A stretch of 64,000 nucleotides of DNA from Tubulanus polymorphus (Eukaryota > Nemertea > Palaeonemertea > Tubulaniformes > Tubulanidae): assembly GCF_964204645.1 (NCBI RefSeq), contig NC_134027.1, positions 15,178,485-15,242,484 of the forward strand. The letters run 5' to 3'. Shown piece after piece: positions 26,441-37,624 of the stretch; the stretch's first letter is position 1; each line of letters starts with the position of its first letter. Position numbers and translations under genes: made by a program. The notes below the pieces were generated by a model. The model worked only from the letters and a program-made list of their open reading frames with translations. It was not told the DNA's origin and did no database searches.

Positions 26441-26459
26441 TTTTTTCACTATATAAATG
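26439..26459 (+). promoter_or_regulatory. T-run plus TATATAAATG start signal
   Basis: TAATTTTTTCACTATATAAATG stands between the penton-like gene and the next ATG (26457). The same arrangement recurs at most plus-strand gene starts in both elements, always placing the ATG at the end of TATATAAATG or TAAATAAATG. Confidence 0.55.
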
Positions 26460-26801
26460 AATATAACTGTTGGACCGAGTATATGTTATGGGTTTGATTC
26501 TAAACGTGAGAAAGAAATGAGAATTAAACTAAATGATGTAATTACTGATATTAAACGTAAATCATTTAATAATGCATCAATGATTAATAAAGAAAATTAT
26601 AATATAGAAAAAGTAATTGATTTAATTAAAACATCTTTAGGATATTATGAATTAAATGAAGATGGAATTATCGATGATGTTAAAAACATATTATCTAAAA
26701 TATATAATAATCATAAAAGAAGTAATGAAATAAATGTTGAAATAATTATCACTAAGACAACTAAATATTTTGAAGCTGTTAATTTTTTGATTAATAAATG
26801 A
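26457..26801 (+). CDS. Unknown structural-cluster protein, element A
   Basis: This open frame of 114 residues is nearly identical to the one at 53932-54276 in element C. Conservation of an open frame in both copies supports a real gene. It is mostly helical-looking, with many Asn/Lys, and has no membrane segment or known motif. Its stop overlaps the next start as ATGA. Confidence 0.7.
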   Translation: MNITVGPSICYGFDSKREKEMRIKLNDVITDIKRKSFNNASMINKENYNIEKVIDLIKTSLGYYELNEDGIIDDVKNILSKIYNNHKRSNEINVEIIITKTTKYFEAVNFLINK

Positions 26802-27022
26802 GTGATAATAAGTGGATAATAACTGGATTATATAATGGTGCCTTACTACTATCAGTTGGAACTGTTGGTTATTCAATGGTATTAAAAAAAGTATTCAAAA
26901 TGGGAAGTGTTAATGTTGATAGATTTGATATAAATGATATCTTGAAATTAACGTTAGCAGTTATTTTATCTAATTTTACTATTGATTATTTAGAAAAACA
27001 AAAATATATTCCTCGTATATAA
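26798..27022 (+). CDS. Small two-segment membrane protein, element A
   Basis: The 74-residue product has two hydrophobic segments (about residues 8-26 and 48-62) around a basic KKVFKMG turn. The start codon overlaps the upstream stop (ATGA). The copy in element C (54273-54494) is 73 residues. Small membrane proteins are common in Polinton and adintovirus structural clusters. The exact role is unknown. Confidence 0.65.
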   Translation: MSDNKWIITGLYNGALLLSVGTVGYSMVLKKVFKMGSVNVDRFDINDILKLTLAVILSNFTIDYLEKQKYIPRI

Positions 27023-27025
27023 ATG

Positions 27026-27049
27026 CGTAATTTTTTTACTAAATAAATG
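27026..27049 (+). promoter_or_regulatory. T-run plus TAAATAAATG start signal
   Basis: A T-run (AATTTTTTTAC) is followed by TAAATAAATG, whose last three bases are the start codon at 27047. It belongs to the same motif family as the signal at 26439. Confidence 0.5.
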
Positions 27050-27455
27050 GCATTTGCAATTATAACTATTAGAGGATCGGCAATTGTTAACGCTTTAGCA
27101 TTTACTGGTGGTGGTTATTTAAACATATTGACAAAAATGGATCATTAACTGAACAAAGAAACATAATTCAGCGTTAGAAAAATTGAATAAAGCAGCAGAA
27201 GAATATAGAGAAAAAAGACAAAATGATATGGATTATATTAATAAAGAATTATATAATCAGAAAATAACACATAGAGATTTTCAATCAGTTGTTGATACAA
27301 TGAGTTTATATAACGCAGTAACAAAATTACATCTATATAAACCTAAATTTTCAGATTATTATACCCCAAGTACTGAACGGAAGAAATATGAAATAATTTG
27401 GATTTTAGGTGGAACTGTTATTGTTATATTTGTAGCATATAAATTTACTAATTAG
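27047..27455 (+). pseudogene. Membrane-anchored structural protein, element A
   Basis: The start encodes a small-residue hydrophobic segment (IVNALAFTGGGY) followed by a charged helical region rich in Lys, Glu and Arg. The C-terminus has a second hydrophobic anchor (GGTVIVIFVAYKF). A frameshift near 27120 and a stop near 27177 break it. The homologue in element C (54519-55344) carries an insertion instead. The layout matches a conserved small Polinton virion protein, by context. Confidence 0.6.
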
Positions 27456-27474
27456 TAATTTTTTTGCTAAATAA

Positions 27475-27921
27475 ATGGATGATAAAGTTGATGGTGTTTA
27501 TATTATTCCTCATGATATAAATAAAACTAAATTAAAAACATATTTAGAAAAACAAATATTATAATTTGAAAATGTCTTAAAGATAAAAAAGAAAAAATAT
27601 TTAAAAAGCAAAATGATATATTATTTTATTATCAGTGGTTCTGTTACAATTAGTTCTGTTTTCTAGCATTATTCTCACCATTAACACCTTTAGCTATCTC
27701 AGCTTTAGATCTCAATTTAGCTATCTCAGCTTTAGGTTTAAGTTCAAGTGCATTAACCGGCATAAGTTCAAAATTAAATATAAAAAGTTATTTAAAAAAT
27801 AAAATCTAATATAAAAGAAATTAATGAATTGAAAAGTACGCTAGATTATATTATAAGTTTAAATGCTGATATAACAGTTGAAAAGCAAGATAAATTATTA
27901 AAAGAATTAATAAATTATTAA
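27475..27921 (+). pseudogene. Membrane protein with coiled tail, element A
   Basis: This is a degraded copy of the gene at 55366-55794. A basic helix (KIKKKKYLKSK type) precedes a hydrophobic hairpin around 27620-27770, and a Lys/Leu-rich tail ends KELINY. Several stops and frameshifts are present, including a TAA near 27560 and a short internal duplication (TTAGCTATCTCAGCTTTAG twice near 27695). Confidence 0.55.
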
Positions 27922-27937
27922 TTTTTTTATCATATAA

Positions 27938-28374
27938 ATGGTAAATAGTTTTCCAAAAGCTTTTCAATATAATAAATCAATTAAATATAATTTTCCAGCA
28001 ATAGATTTTAATAAAGATAGTTTTAAATTCATTAATTAATTGAGATATCCAGTTACTGAACTAATAATTTTAATGCAAAGATGGAAAATACATTCAATAT
28101 TTACGTTATTAATTTAAAAAATTTAAATGAGGCGAAACAATGGTTATTAAAATCTAATATGAAGTATTGGCAGAACCAATTAAATTTTGCAGTTTATTGT
28201 GCAACAACAGGGTGTGGTATAAAGTTGGAATGATCATTTAAATAAACCAAGTTTACCATCAATATTATCACTTTTTAGATTTCATACATATTTTCAAATA
28301 AAATTAATATTAGATGAATTAGAATGCCCTTTACCAGGTCCAAAATATTTTAATGAACTAAATTATAATATTAA
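27938..28374 (+). pseudogene. Minor structural protein, 5' part, element A
   Basis: This is the 5' half of a gene whose second half resumes at 35197, split by the Kolobok insertion. It matches the C copy (55812-57088), including the NEAKQWLLKSNMKYWQNQLN and NFAVYCATTGCG stretches. It has additional frameshifts near 28030 and 28225. The product is presumed to be a conserved Polinton virion protein of unknown structure. Confidence 0.7.
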
Positions 28375-28595
28375 AGGACACCTGAACACTTTTCACAAAA
28401 ATATGATATTTTTTCATTTATATGTAGAAAAACATCCATATTTTTCATATTCCCTGGTAAAAATAAAATACGTGGCGAAATTACCAAAGAAAATTAACTT
28501 TTGTGATCATTCCGATGTTTTCGTTTACATTCGGTTACTACGGAGCACCTGTTTAAACAGTGTGACGTCACCGCCGGAAGTGCTTGTAAACGATC

Positions 28596-29677
28596 ATGGC
28601 GGACAATACAGAAAACAGTGGGTCAGACGATTCCCCTTCCGCAAGCGAATGTTATGAAAATGTTAGTGAAAGAGAACACTCAGATGAAAGTGTGCTATCG
28701 TCTGAATCTGAGGCAGGCGATATTCAAGTGTTGAATGGTGCTGAACCGCCATATTTGTATGAACCCGATGTATCCGATGATGACGATGCCGGCGACAAGC
28801 CTGACAATAGACACGATAGAATGTTTAGATTAGATGTTCAACGGTTCGATGAATGGTAAGGGATTTCCATTGTGTTTAACAAAAAAAAACGGGGCGGGAT
28901 TCATTCTAAAAATCTATATAGCTTAGGCTACCGGGTAAAAGTGCAGATCCGCACCTCTCCGCGTAAACGGTTCAATCAATTACATTAAATATCACTGTTT
29001 CAGATTTAAAACGTCATCAGCAATTCAATACATTGCCATTGGTTAATTTTAAATCTTCACTAGAAAGATTTTAGCCTAGATTCTGTCATTCAGTAGATTG
29101 CGTCAATCACGAGAGGTGCGGATCTGCACTTTTACCGGCTACCAAATTTATTAATCACCTCGTTAAAAATCGATTTGTTGTAGGCAACAACTAGCTGCAA
29201 TGCTTTAAAATCGGGATCTTTCTTGAAATTTAAGATAGATTTGTCTATTTTTACAGGTGCACCTGTACGTATTGTCAAATACTTGACGCTGAACCTGAGT
29301 GTGTATGCTGCAAGGAGATAGGTGTAGTCGCTGGAAAAATACAAAAATTCGAGGGACTAGATGCTCAGCGTTATACGTGTATCACCGACACAGGGTCATT
29401 TAATGCGGTCTGCCTTCATGTTGCGGTCCTTCAAACAGCCTGGTATGCGTATCGGAGTCAGTATGGCAGCAAAACATTCGAAGGAACAGAAAATGATAAA
29501 TTTAGACATATTGCTTATCGCCAGTTTGTTCGTTGGTGCTGGGGTTTTTGCGGGCCGAAAATCAGAGTTATTTTACCATCTTGTGTCGTGTCATGCATCC
29601 GGGCTCACTTTCCCGAAGATGGTGATGAAGAATTCGCCGTATATAAAGGTTTCAGACTGCCACCACTAGACGATTAA
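28596..29677 (+). CDS. Spliced gene with P2X7-type cysteine-rich tail domain
   Basis: Exon 1 is 28596-28855 and exon 2 is 29257-29677, with a GTAAGG donor and a TTTTTACAG acceptor. The phases match, giving 226 codons. Exon 1 encodes an acidic, Ser-rich leader. The junction creates EWCTCTYCQ, followed by ECVCC, LQTAWYAYR, HIAYRQFVRW and a C-terminal LPSCVVSCIRAHFP. This Cys pattern and the Arg/Trp motifs match the zinc-coordinating intracellular (ballast) domain of P2X7 receptors, also known as a stand-alone protein in invertebrates. There is no channel part or membrane segment. It sits inside a transposon, opposite the transposase. Its role there is unknown. Confidence 0.75.
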
Positions 29678-30105
29678 TTGATGATAAAGATTCACGCATA
29701 TCGTACAGAATATAACCAATTTTTATTAAATTACATGAAATATAAATCTTTTCTGAAATTACTAATCTTTTTCAATTATTGTTTGCCTGTCGATTTAGGT
29801 TGCTCGGGTTACACATAAACAAATAATTTCTGTTACATGTAATTCCTTGAAACGTTTCATCAATTAAAAATATGTAAAAACTTATGTTCAGTAAATACGT
29901 AGCAAATTATAACAAATTCTTTAGGAATCAAAATTTTAATTGCTTGCTTATTAAAGGTTCAGTAAGTTTCATTCCTTTGATAAGGTGAATTATTGAGACA
30001 CATACACTGACATAAACATAAACAAGTGAAAACGTATAAATAAGTACACATGTAGAACCACTCCCACCTCCCTGGTATTACTGTCCATATTACTATTCTG
30101 TTCCA
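29678..30105. other. Intergenic space between convergent Kolobok genes
   Basis: This 428-bp AT-rich gap separates the 3' ends of the P2X7-domain gene and the transposase gene. No further frame is supported. It must hold both polyadenylation regions if the genes are expressed. Confidence 0.5.
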
Positions 30106-31344
30106 TTACTGTGTTGAGCAAAGGACATCTTGAATCACCTGCTCCAAGTTAAAGGTGTCTGTAGTTTGCTTTTGTTTCTTTGGTGGGTTCATGGTACGTG
30201 AAGTAGAACTAACTGCTGGATGATACTGCGCAAATTCTACTTTATCTGTTATTTTTCTGAACCTTGATTGGTGTGCTGCAATCGCATCGTGCTTATTGGT
30301 CTTGGTCTTGCCATGTGAAAGGACTGGTGGGAACACATGTTTCTCGGATTTATTTTCCTTTAAATTTGCAAATACTGATCCAAGACACAAGTCAACATAA
30401 TCTGAAAGACGAAAAAAATTAAAGATTGCTTAAACAATCTATGTTTATAGACTCATCCGATTAATATCTTTTCTATACCTATGGGTCTATATACCTATAG
30501 AAACCCAATGAAATAGCTTATATATATTGTTGGGATTGGAACCCGAGCTATATATTTACTTGACTTAACTACAGAATTAAAAATCATTTGTTAGGCTAAA
30601 AAATGATACCTCGTTTCTCCATCTGTTGAGCGATCTAACCTGTACCTAACTTTCTTTTTTTTCAAAATCATGATCATGCTAACAATAACAGACCCGGCAG
30701 CTAGAGAAATGAACTGATTACAAATTTTTTCATATTTTACAAAAATGACCGGCCGCTGCAGAGAAACAAGGTATCATTTTTAGCCTTAGACAAATTTTAT
30801 GACCAAGGTAAAAAATACATACCGTCAGTGGCATTTGTCAGTACTTTTCTTACAACATGCCTTTCTTTGTACTTCGGATAAAATAATTTGTAACGCTTCT
30901 GGCCTTCTTTAGTAACCGCTTGTGCCCGTTCACTGTTTTCATTGTAGTGCATAATTGCAACGTATAACCTAAAATTTAGTTAAAAAGAAAATTTCATAAA
31001 CTACCTTCAGGATTTCATGGTGGTTGAAATTTTAGTTTGATTTTATTGAGATCAATTTCTTATTTCATCAGTACCTTTATTTCAAAAAATTATGGTTATA
31101 GTTTCTTACCTACTTAACATTCCCGTGTACGAAAAGTGGATCATTTTGGGGGCGAAATGGTTGATTATCTTATGGAAGCACTCAATGTTACTCGTTTGCC
31201 CATAAGATGACATGCTCTTTATCTGATTTAAGACTCTAGTTTTGAGTGCAAGTTCCTCAAATTCTGCAGCTGCTGGAGTTCCTGCCAAAAATACAATTCT
31301 AAATCCATGGTTGTATACTCTATTGGCAAGAGATATAACAAGAA

Positions 31345-32525
31345 AATTAATTTTAGAAAATTATTTGACGCCTGCGAAAAAAATGTATAATTTCTTGGCT
31401 AAGCTAATGTGGAATTGCAAATTTGAAATCGAAGTTTTAAGAAATTTGGGGAATGATGAGATTTGGCGATTGGGTAGATGATACAGCGGGTCTTCGACTC
31501 TAGTAGTGGTTTAAATTTTTTTATTGAAAATTCTCAATAATTGATCGCGAACTTGCGACCGACTTCATTTACTTATGCCTCTAAGCTGGTCTGCAACTTC
31601 ATTGCCTCCATGGTTGAAGAACGAGCTCTTCTGATGTCTGCTTCATCATGACTTCGAGCATATCGTGTGGCCTAGCCAGCCGGCCCGGGCCACGGGTTTG
31701 GCTGTCACTCGATATCCTAGAGTCTTGAGTCTGGGTGGGTTGAAGTAGACATTGTCATTTAAAATAACATGCTTATGTTGTTCTGTATGAATTACCCGTG
31801 TGTCATGTATGTTGTATTAATTTATTTTAAAATTTGTATTTATTGAATTTGGGAATTTTATCCCGAAATTTCAATGTAATAAGGATCAATAAAGAATTGA
31901 ATTGAATTGTCAGCTAATACACATGCCATCAGAGGACGCGGAGCCGTATATGATAGCTATGCTATTGTAAATTGCTAATCTCACGAAACCTGCATACTCC
32001 TAATATCAAACATATTTTCTAAAACGTTTGAATATTGAAATTATATGTTTACACATTTTCATATTGACCGCTTGTAGCTGCTGATGAAATTCACGCCGGC
32101 CCTATACACATCGTAGATAGCTTCGTCATTCCACCGGCATGCCCACGTCAGGGTCTGACTTTTATATCAGACTTCCAAATCGTGTATACATCCGCCATTT
32201 AACCGAATAATCCGTTTTACTTATCCTTTTTATTTATGCCTGCCGCTTCTGATATAATCATACATCCTTTACTATTACAATACGTCTTCTAATGATATTC
32301 AATGCAATATAACATTTCGACGTTCAAATATAGGTCATTATATAATCACAGGAAGCCATTCTACATCTATGTCAATAATATTTTGCCAGATAGCTTGTTT
32401 GTGTACACATAGACCTGTGACGTTTTGCACATAGATTTACGGCTGTCGTTTGTAAAATGACGCTGAATGGTTAACATTGTTTAGGTTTCATAATGGTAAC
32501 GTTTTATAAGGCGTCAAAAAACAGG
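31345..32525 (-). repeat. Interspersed repeat, copy 2
   Basis: This is an inverted copy of 5985-7160, inserted between transposase exons. Its own plus strand shows a LINE-like 3' end with AATAAAGAATTGAATTGAATTG near 31890. The copies differ by scattered substitutions and small indels, so neither is very recent. Confidence 0.7.
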
Positions 32526-33666
32526 GTGGCAAAATAATAAACGACATACCGGACCCGACAGTTGTAAGTGACAAAGTTAACTCTTGAGTTAAAATCATTT
32601 AATTTTCAATCAAGAGTCAAATGTTACTCAGAACTGTGGAACTGGGTCCAGTATCTTGAACAAAAATGTAAACAACTGACCAGGAAGAAGCCATTTTTTT
32701 TGTTTTGTGTAGGGACCATGTTTGCAGTTAGTATGCACATTCTGAATATGCTCGACGCTGACGAGATGGCTGAGATCCATGTTTTGATGCGTGATGTTTC
32801 CTTTCGTCTTGCCAGTTTCTCCAGTTTCTTTTCGAAGGCTGAAAAACAAATTTAATATATCATTTATGAAAACAAGGAATTCTTTGTTCACAAATCCTTT
32901 CAGAAATTAAACCTCACGCTAAAGGAAGAATCAAGCTAGGGGCACATTTTTTGATCGCGATGACATGACCAGCATGAATAATCAGCCGAAAATATCAAAC
33001 ATGTTTGATGTAGGCGAACATTTAAGTCTGATGGAAAAATCATAGTCACCGTGACAGGCAAATTTTTTGGACAATTTCTGAAAGCATCGAGAGCGGGCAA
33101 AGAAATATTCCTGTGTGGCCAAGTTTTATGGAGTGCAGAATTCTTGAAAGTTTTTTTAGTTTTTACCTTTTATACAGTACCAACAATCATAGAAATGTGG
33201 TATTTTCCAAACTTCACTAGTCCATTTCCGATGCATATCTGTAATAAGTGCAGTAATACTGCAGTCCTTAACCCTTTTATAACAACGCTTCAGGCCTTCC
33301 AACTCCATAGCATTCGATGATGAAACTTCATTACACTAAAAAATATAACACGCTTAAAATTACATATAAAGTCGTAAAAGTCCAATACCGTAAATTTACC
33401 AAATATATATTATTGACATAGGGGCTACTAAAAATGTTTTTTTCAAATACAGAATTTCATTTTAGACCCACCTATACAAGTTCTGATACAAGAATTTTAT
33501 TATTTTCTATATCCATTAACGTGTAAGCGCAGTACTTCGCCGAATGTCCTGGTGTGTCACAACTTCCATCTCCGCCTAGCAACAATGATCTTGAACCAAT
33601 CGAATCGAACAGACCAGACTGTTAAATCTCCCAACATTTCCTTACTGCGGTATGGACATATAAATG

Positions 33667-33776
33667 AAATATGAAAATGAAAAATATTAATTTCTATGTA
33701 CATATTGATCGACGAGTGGACGAATTGGAAGAATGGTACGAGTATAAATATAATATTTGTATTCTATATTAAATTT

Positions 33777-33864
<88 letters not shown>
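33667..33864. repeat. TA microsatellite plus segment shared with element A
   Basis: Positions 33667-33780 (TATGAAAATGAAAAATATTAATTTC and on through CGACGAGTGGACGAATTGGA) match 39977-40083 almost base for base, and both copies continue into a pure (TA)n run. Here the run is about 84 bp and ends abruptly in Kolobok exon sequence. Confidence 0.85.
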
Positions 33865-33868
<4 letters not shown>

Positions 33869-35196
33869 TGTTACATCACCATCAGTATCCGTATCGGACG
33901 ACTCGCTGCAACTGGGAAAATATTCTTCATCCGTTTGTTCCCTTACCTCCTCTTCACTACTCGAGCTTTCACTATGGGCTACACAATTGAATGCTCTTTT
34001 TTTGCGGGGCGTCATCTCAGTGCTCCTTGACCTTGTGACCTTTCGTGTAACTGATTTGAAATGGTTAAATCTTTTTCAGGGAAATGTCGGCGGCAACATA
34101 CAGGTCTCCACTTCAATGTCTGGATGCCTGTGATAAATACGGGAACACATACTATAAAATTATCACTAGTTGTAATCAAACAACTAGAAGTAAGGCCTAA
34201 TAAAAAGTCAAGGACTTTTCTTAGGGCTAGGTATTAAAACTTTATTTACAGAGTTGAAATCTGTTTGTACCGCTATTGTCTGCCACTGATCTTCACCTTC
34301 TTCATTATGAATATCATCATCACCTCCATTTTCTGGTTCTAACACTTCTTCAGCCGATAAATCTGTGACGACTGTGCTGCATAAATCAATCCGTTGCCTT
34401 TTCTCGAATGCTGACCTGCCCTTGGGCCTGGGTGGGCTTAAAAAGCCTTGGTTTTGTAAGCCTATCTGGCCAGCATCATTCTCATTTTCATCAGTGACAT
34501 GGACTGATGGTACTGCATCAGGTTTTAATCGTAAACTGAAAATGAAAAATGCATACTTTATTCATATTTTCAATTCAATCCAATAAATTTAATTTACTTT
34601 AGGCCTATTTCAGTGAATCGTCGAAATACATGTCAATAAATACCCATACAGAGAAGGAAAACGCATGAACAATAGTTCATTCATCACCTTTTACAAAACC
34701 CCGAATTATACTCTATCCAGTTGGAGAAATCGGCTATTGTGAAGTGTTTCCGACACAATACACTCCTCGAAACCGGTTTCCCATTGTCCCTCTTTACACC
34801 GACGAATTTAGTCCACTGTCTCGCTCTAGGCGCATCAGTAGGCCATTTAAATAATCCTTGGTCATGTGTTCTACAATTGTAGTACACACATCGGCTTGGC
34901 ATTGCTTTATTTACGACTTTTAAACGATTTTTAGAAACATTATCACTGCACGAACAACGCTATTATAACGCTATAGAAAACTGCCGTTTACTTCCGTGAT
35001 CTGGCGGTGACGTCATCCCGAAGATTCCCGGAAATAGCCGAACGATCTAGAGACTATTACTCGGTGCTGAAAATCGGCGTTCAAATCCCTCAAAATCGAC
35101 TTTGTTTAATAAATTTTGAAGTCAACGTATTTCGATTATGATATATACAAAGATTTGATGTCTAGAAAAAATTCAAAGTGTTCAGGTGTCCTTTAA

Positions 35197-35989
35197 TTTT
35201 TCTAAGTTTTATAAAATACGTAATGAATTCAATATTAACTCAAATAATGATTTTAGAGCAAAAATTGGTACAATGGGTGGATTAGGAATATTATATACTA
35301 AAGAATTTGGTAAAATAATAACAAATACAGATAACAAATACAATAAGAACACTAAATTGGAATGAATTACCAAAATATTATAATAATATACAACAACAAA
35401 ACAATAATGGATGGATTAATTTTATTTTAGAAAATAGTGAAGGTTTTACTAAATCAGGTATACGAAGAATAAATCAATCTATTAGAACTTATTTAATTTG
35501 TATTCTAGGTGCACAGGTTGAAACAAGATCACCAATAGTTGGAAATGATAATACTTCATTTGACGCGCAGAAACAATTTAAATTTTTAATTGAAGATTCA
35601 ATTCATAATGATAAAAATAGATCGATTCCAGTAAATATAGTCAGGTACCAAAATTATTTAGATAAATCTCATGTAAGATTAAATTATTGTATAGGCCCTA
35701 ATTTATTAATTATTTCTGATGATTTAATATTAAAAATGGGAAATATAATTGGTTATAATAATTTAATTTGAAAAAACATATTCAATCAACAGAAACTAAA
35801 ACTCAGAATATTAAATTGGATAATGATTCTAAAATAAAAGATTACAATACATCAGAAAATATAAAAACTGATATTATTCAACATGAAAAAATTAAAACTA
35901 ATAGTGATAATAAATCACATGAAAATACTAAATCGGCTATAACTTGTATAGGAATTGTAATAGGAGGAATATTATATTTAAAATTTTAA
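35197..35989 (+). pseudogene. Minor structural protein, 3' part, element A
   Basis: The gene interrupted at 28374 resumes here. Stretches such as RTLNWNELPKYYNNIQQQNN and IGPNLLIISDDLILKMGNII match element C. The C-terminus ends in a hydrophobic anchor (CIGIVIGGILYLKF). A short duplication (ACAAATACAG repeat near 35325), frameshifts near 35370 and a deletion before 35768 break it. Confidence 0.7.
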
Positions 35990-36004
35990 TTTTTTATTAT
36001 ATAA

Positions 36005-37601
36005 ATGGATGAAGAAATTCCATTGAATGGCATGGATCCTTTAGATGAACCTGGTATAAGTGATGAACCACAACCTGAATTTAATTAAACTAATATTGAT
36101 AATGATGATGGATCAGCATATAATACTAATTTAGGTGAAGATGATTCTAGTGGGCCTATATTATATGATTATGATGAATTTTAAGGATTTTAATTTTAAT
36201 GAAAAATTAATAGATTATTTAGAATCCCTCGATGAGAAAATAATTAAAACTAAGCCAGAAAGAAAAGATAGATTAGAAAGAACAAAAAACCCTGAATTGA
36301 AAAACCAATTAGTAATTATAAAATATAGTGTAACAAATACAGTTATTGAAGAATTATTACCAAAAAATGTAACAGATAACATTGAACCGTAAGATATTTC
36401 AGAACAAATTAGAAAAGATGACATACATTTCATGAATAATTTAGAATTTAGAAATGATTCATGGTATTGTTGAATTAAATAACAAAACTGTATCAATTCA
36501 ATTATCTAAAATGGGACAAGAAGATCTGTACCATCCTGAAATGCGAGCAGGATCTTCAATTGAACATTCTAAAGGTGGTACAAAATTTTTCAGAATTATA
36601 TGGAATGCACTCGATAGAATAAATGAAGAAGAACCAAATGTTGGTATTGATATTAACAAATATTCACCATTTAAAAATCCAAATTTAAATCCTACTTATG
36701 TTGATCCAAAAAGGGAAGAGTATGGAGATCGATTAAATAAATTAAGAACTTCAACACCAGAAACATCGAGAAGAGATATTCAACCAATTGATAATGATTC
36801 AAGTCAATTACAATTAGGAAAACATTTAGATAACTTACTGGATACAATGAATTCATTTGAAGAAGATATGATTAGTATTTTAGACACACCCGGTACTGAA
36901 ACTGGAACAAATCGAATGCAACCTTTATTAAAAAAGTGATTACTTGATTTAAATGAAGAACAATTAAAAATATTTCCTGAACAAGCACGTAGAGAAATTA
37001 AAGGTATGCAAGAATCAGCTGGTGGAATTGCTAATATTAAGATGAGATTTTCTAAAATAACCACGTTAGAAAAATAATTAACTGACGCAAATGAAAACAA
37101 TTAGAATTAAATAAAGATCTTCAAGTGATTGCTTAGCTTTAGAAAAAGAAATTGATGATTTAAAATATAACAAAGAATTACAGGAAAAAGAAAGAGATAT
37201 ATTATTGAAATCATATGATCTTAATCATATCAAACAATTATTTTTTAATTCTAAGTTATTTTTAAAGATTTAATAATACAACCAGATTCTAAAATAACAT
37301 TGAAAGACAGAATAAGATTATTATTTAAGTTAGAAAGTATAACAATTCTTTCAATTCTAACAGCTGTAACTAAGATATTTACAACAATTGGTTTAGCCCT
37401 ATCAAATTCACTGAAATCTACACCAAATCTAAAAAATCTGCTGCAGCTTTACCCGGAATTATTGCATCAATTGTTGGTTTTATATTGAAATCTGAAATTT
37501 GAAATATTCTTAACTTTGCTGCAGAACATATTATCTTATTTTTAATTACTGTTGTAAGTGCTATTATTTTTGGGTTAGTGAACATGATCAAAAATAAATA
37601 A
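36005..37601 (+). pseudogene. Coiled-coil protein with C-terminal anchor, element A
   Basis: This is a broken homologue of 57111-58528. The largest surviving frame (36454-36939) encodes a polar, Asp/Asn-rich segment (EMRAGSSIEHSKGGTKFFRI). A Lys/Glu-rich helix follows near 37140-37210 and a hydrophobic end near 37550-37590. The start is preceded by TATATAAATG. Multiple stops and frameshifts are present. The middle domain differs from the C copy, so the two copies are quite diverged here. Confidence 0.6.
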
Positions 37602-37624
37602 TTAATTTTTTTCTTAAATAAATG
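37600..37624 (+). promoter_or_regulatory. T-run plus TAAATAAATGAG start signal, capsid gene
   Basis: TAATTTTTTTCTTAAATAAATG leads straight into the major capsid ATG at 37622. The same signal precedes the capsid gene of element C at 58526-58551. Confidence 0.55.

Larger units (their letters stand above)
30106..34902 (-). pseudogene. THAP-domain Kolobok transposase, multi-exon
   Basis: Minus-strand exons with matching splice phases are as follows. The THAP finger is 34902-34688 (MPSRCVYYNC...LCRKHFTIADF). An acidic linker is 34535-34250. The first catalytic region, GDGSCDTPGHSAKY, is about 33630-33478, and the second, ITDMHRKWTSEVW...HFYDCWYC, is 33335-33167. C-terminal exons are about 31263-31110 (SNIECFHKIINHFAPKMIHF), 30968-30823 (HYNENSERAQAVTKEGQKRY) and 30401-30106. 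Exons between 34250 and 33630 and between 33167 and 31290 are poorly preserved. The TA-rich insert (33667-33864) and the interspersed repeat (31345-32525) lie in those gaps. The protein would cut and join the element's ends. It is probably inactive. Confidence 0.8.
28375..35192 (-). mobile_element. Kolobok-type DNA transposon with THAP transposase
   Basis: The ends are an 18-bp perfect inverted repeat (AGGACACCTGAACACTTT), flanked on both sides by TTAA (28371-28374 and 35193-35196). Removing the element with one TTAA restores continuity of the host viral gene, as judged against element C. TTAA duplications plus a THAP-domain transposase are the hallmarks of the Kolobok superfamily. It carries two convergent spliced genes and has itself received an interspersed repeat (31345-32525) and a TA-rich insert (33667-33864). 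Confidence 0.9.

Noticed and set aside
33696-34133. Frames encoding IYIYIYIY across TA runs (also 39992-40255)
   Set aside because: Simple (TA)n sequence stays open by chance and is not a protein gene.
28375-35192. piggyBac element, on the strength of the TTAA duplication
   Set aside because: The transposase has a THAP finger and the GDGSCDTPGHSAKY-type core, which fits Kolobok rather than piggyBac.
36215-36496. Hydrophobic antisense frames over the coiled-coil genes (also 57503-57736, 57809-58072)
   Set aside because: They mirror Lys/Glu/Asn-rich coding sequence of the plus-strand genes.
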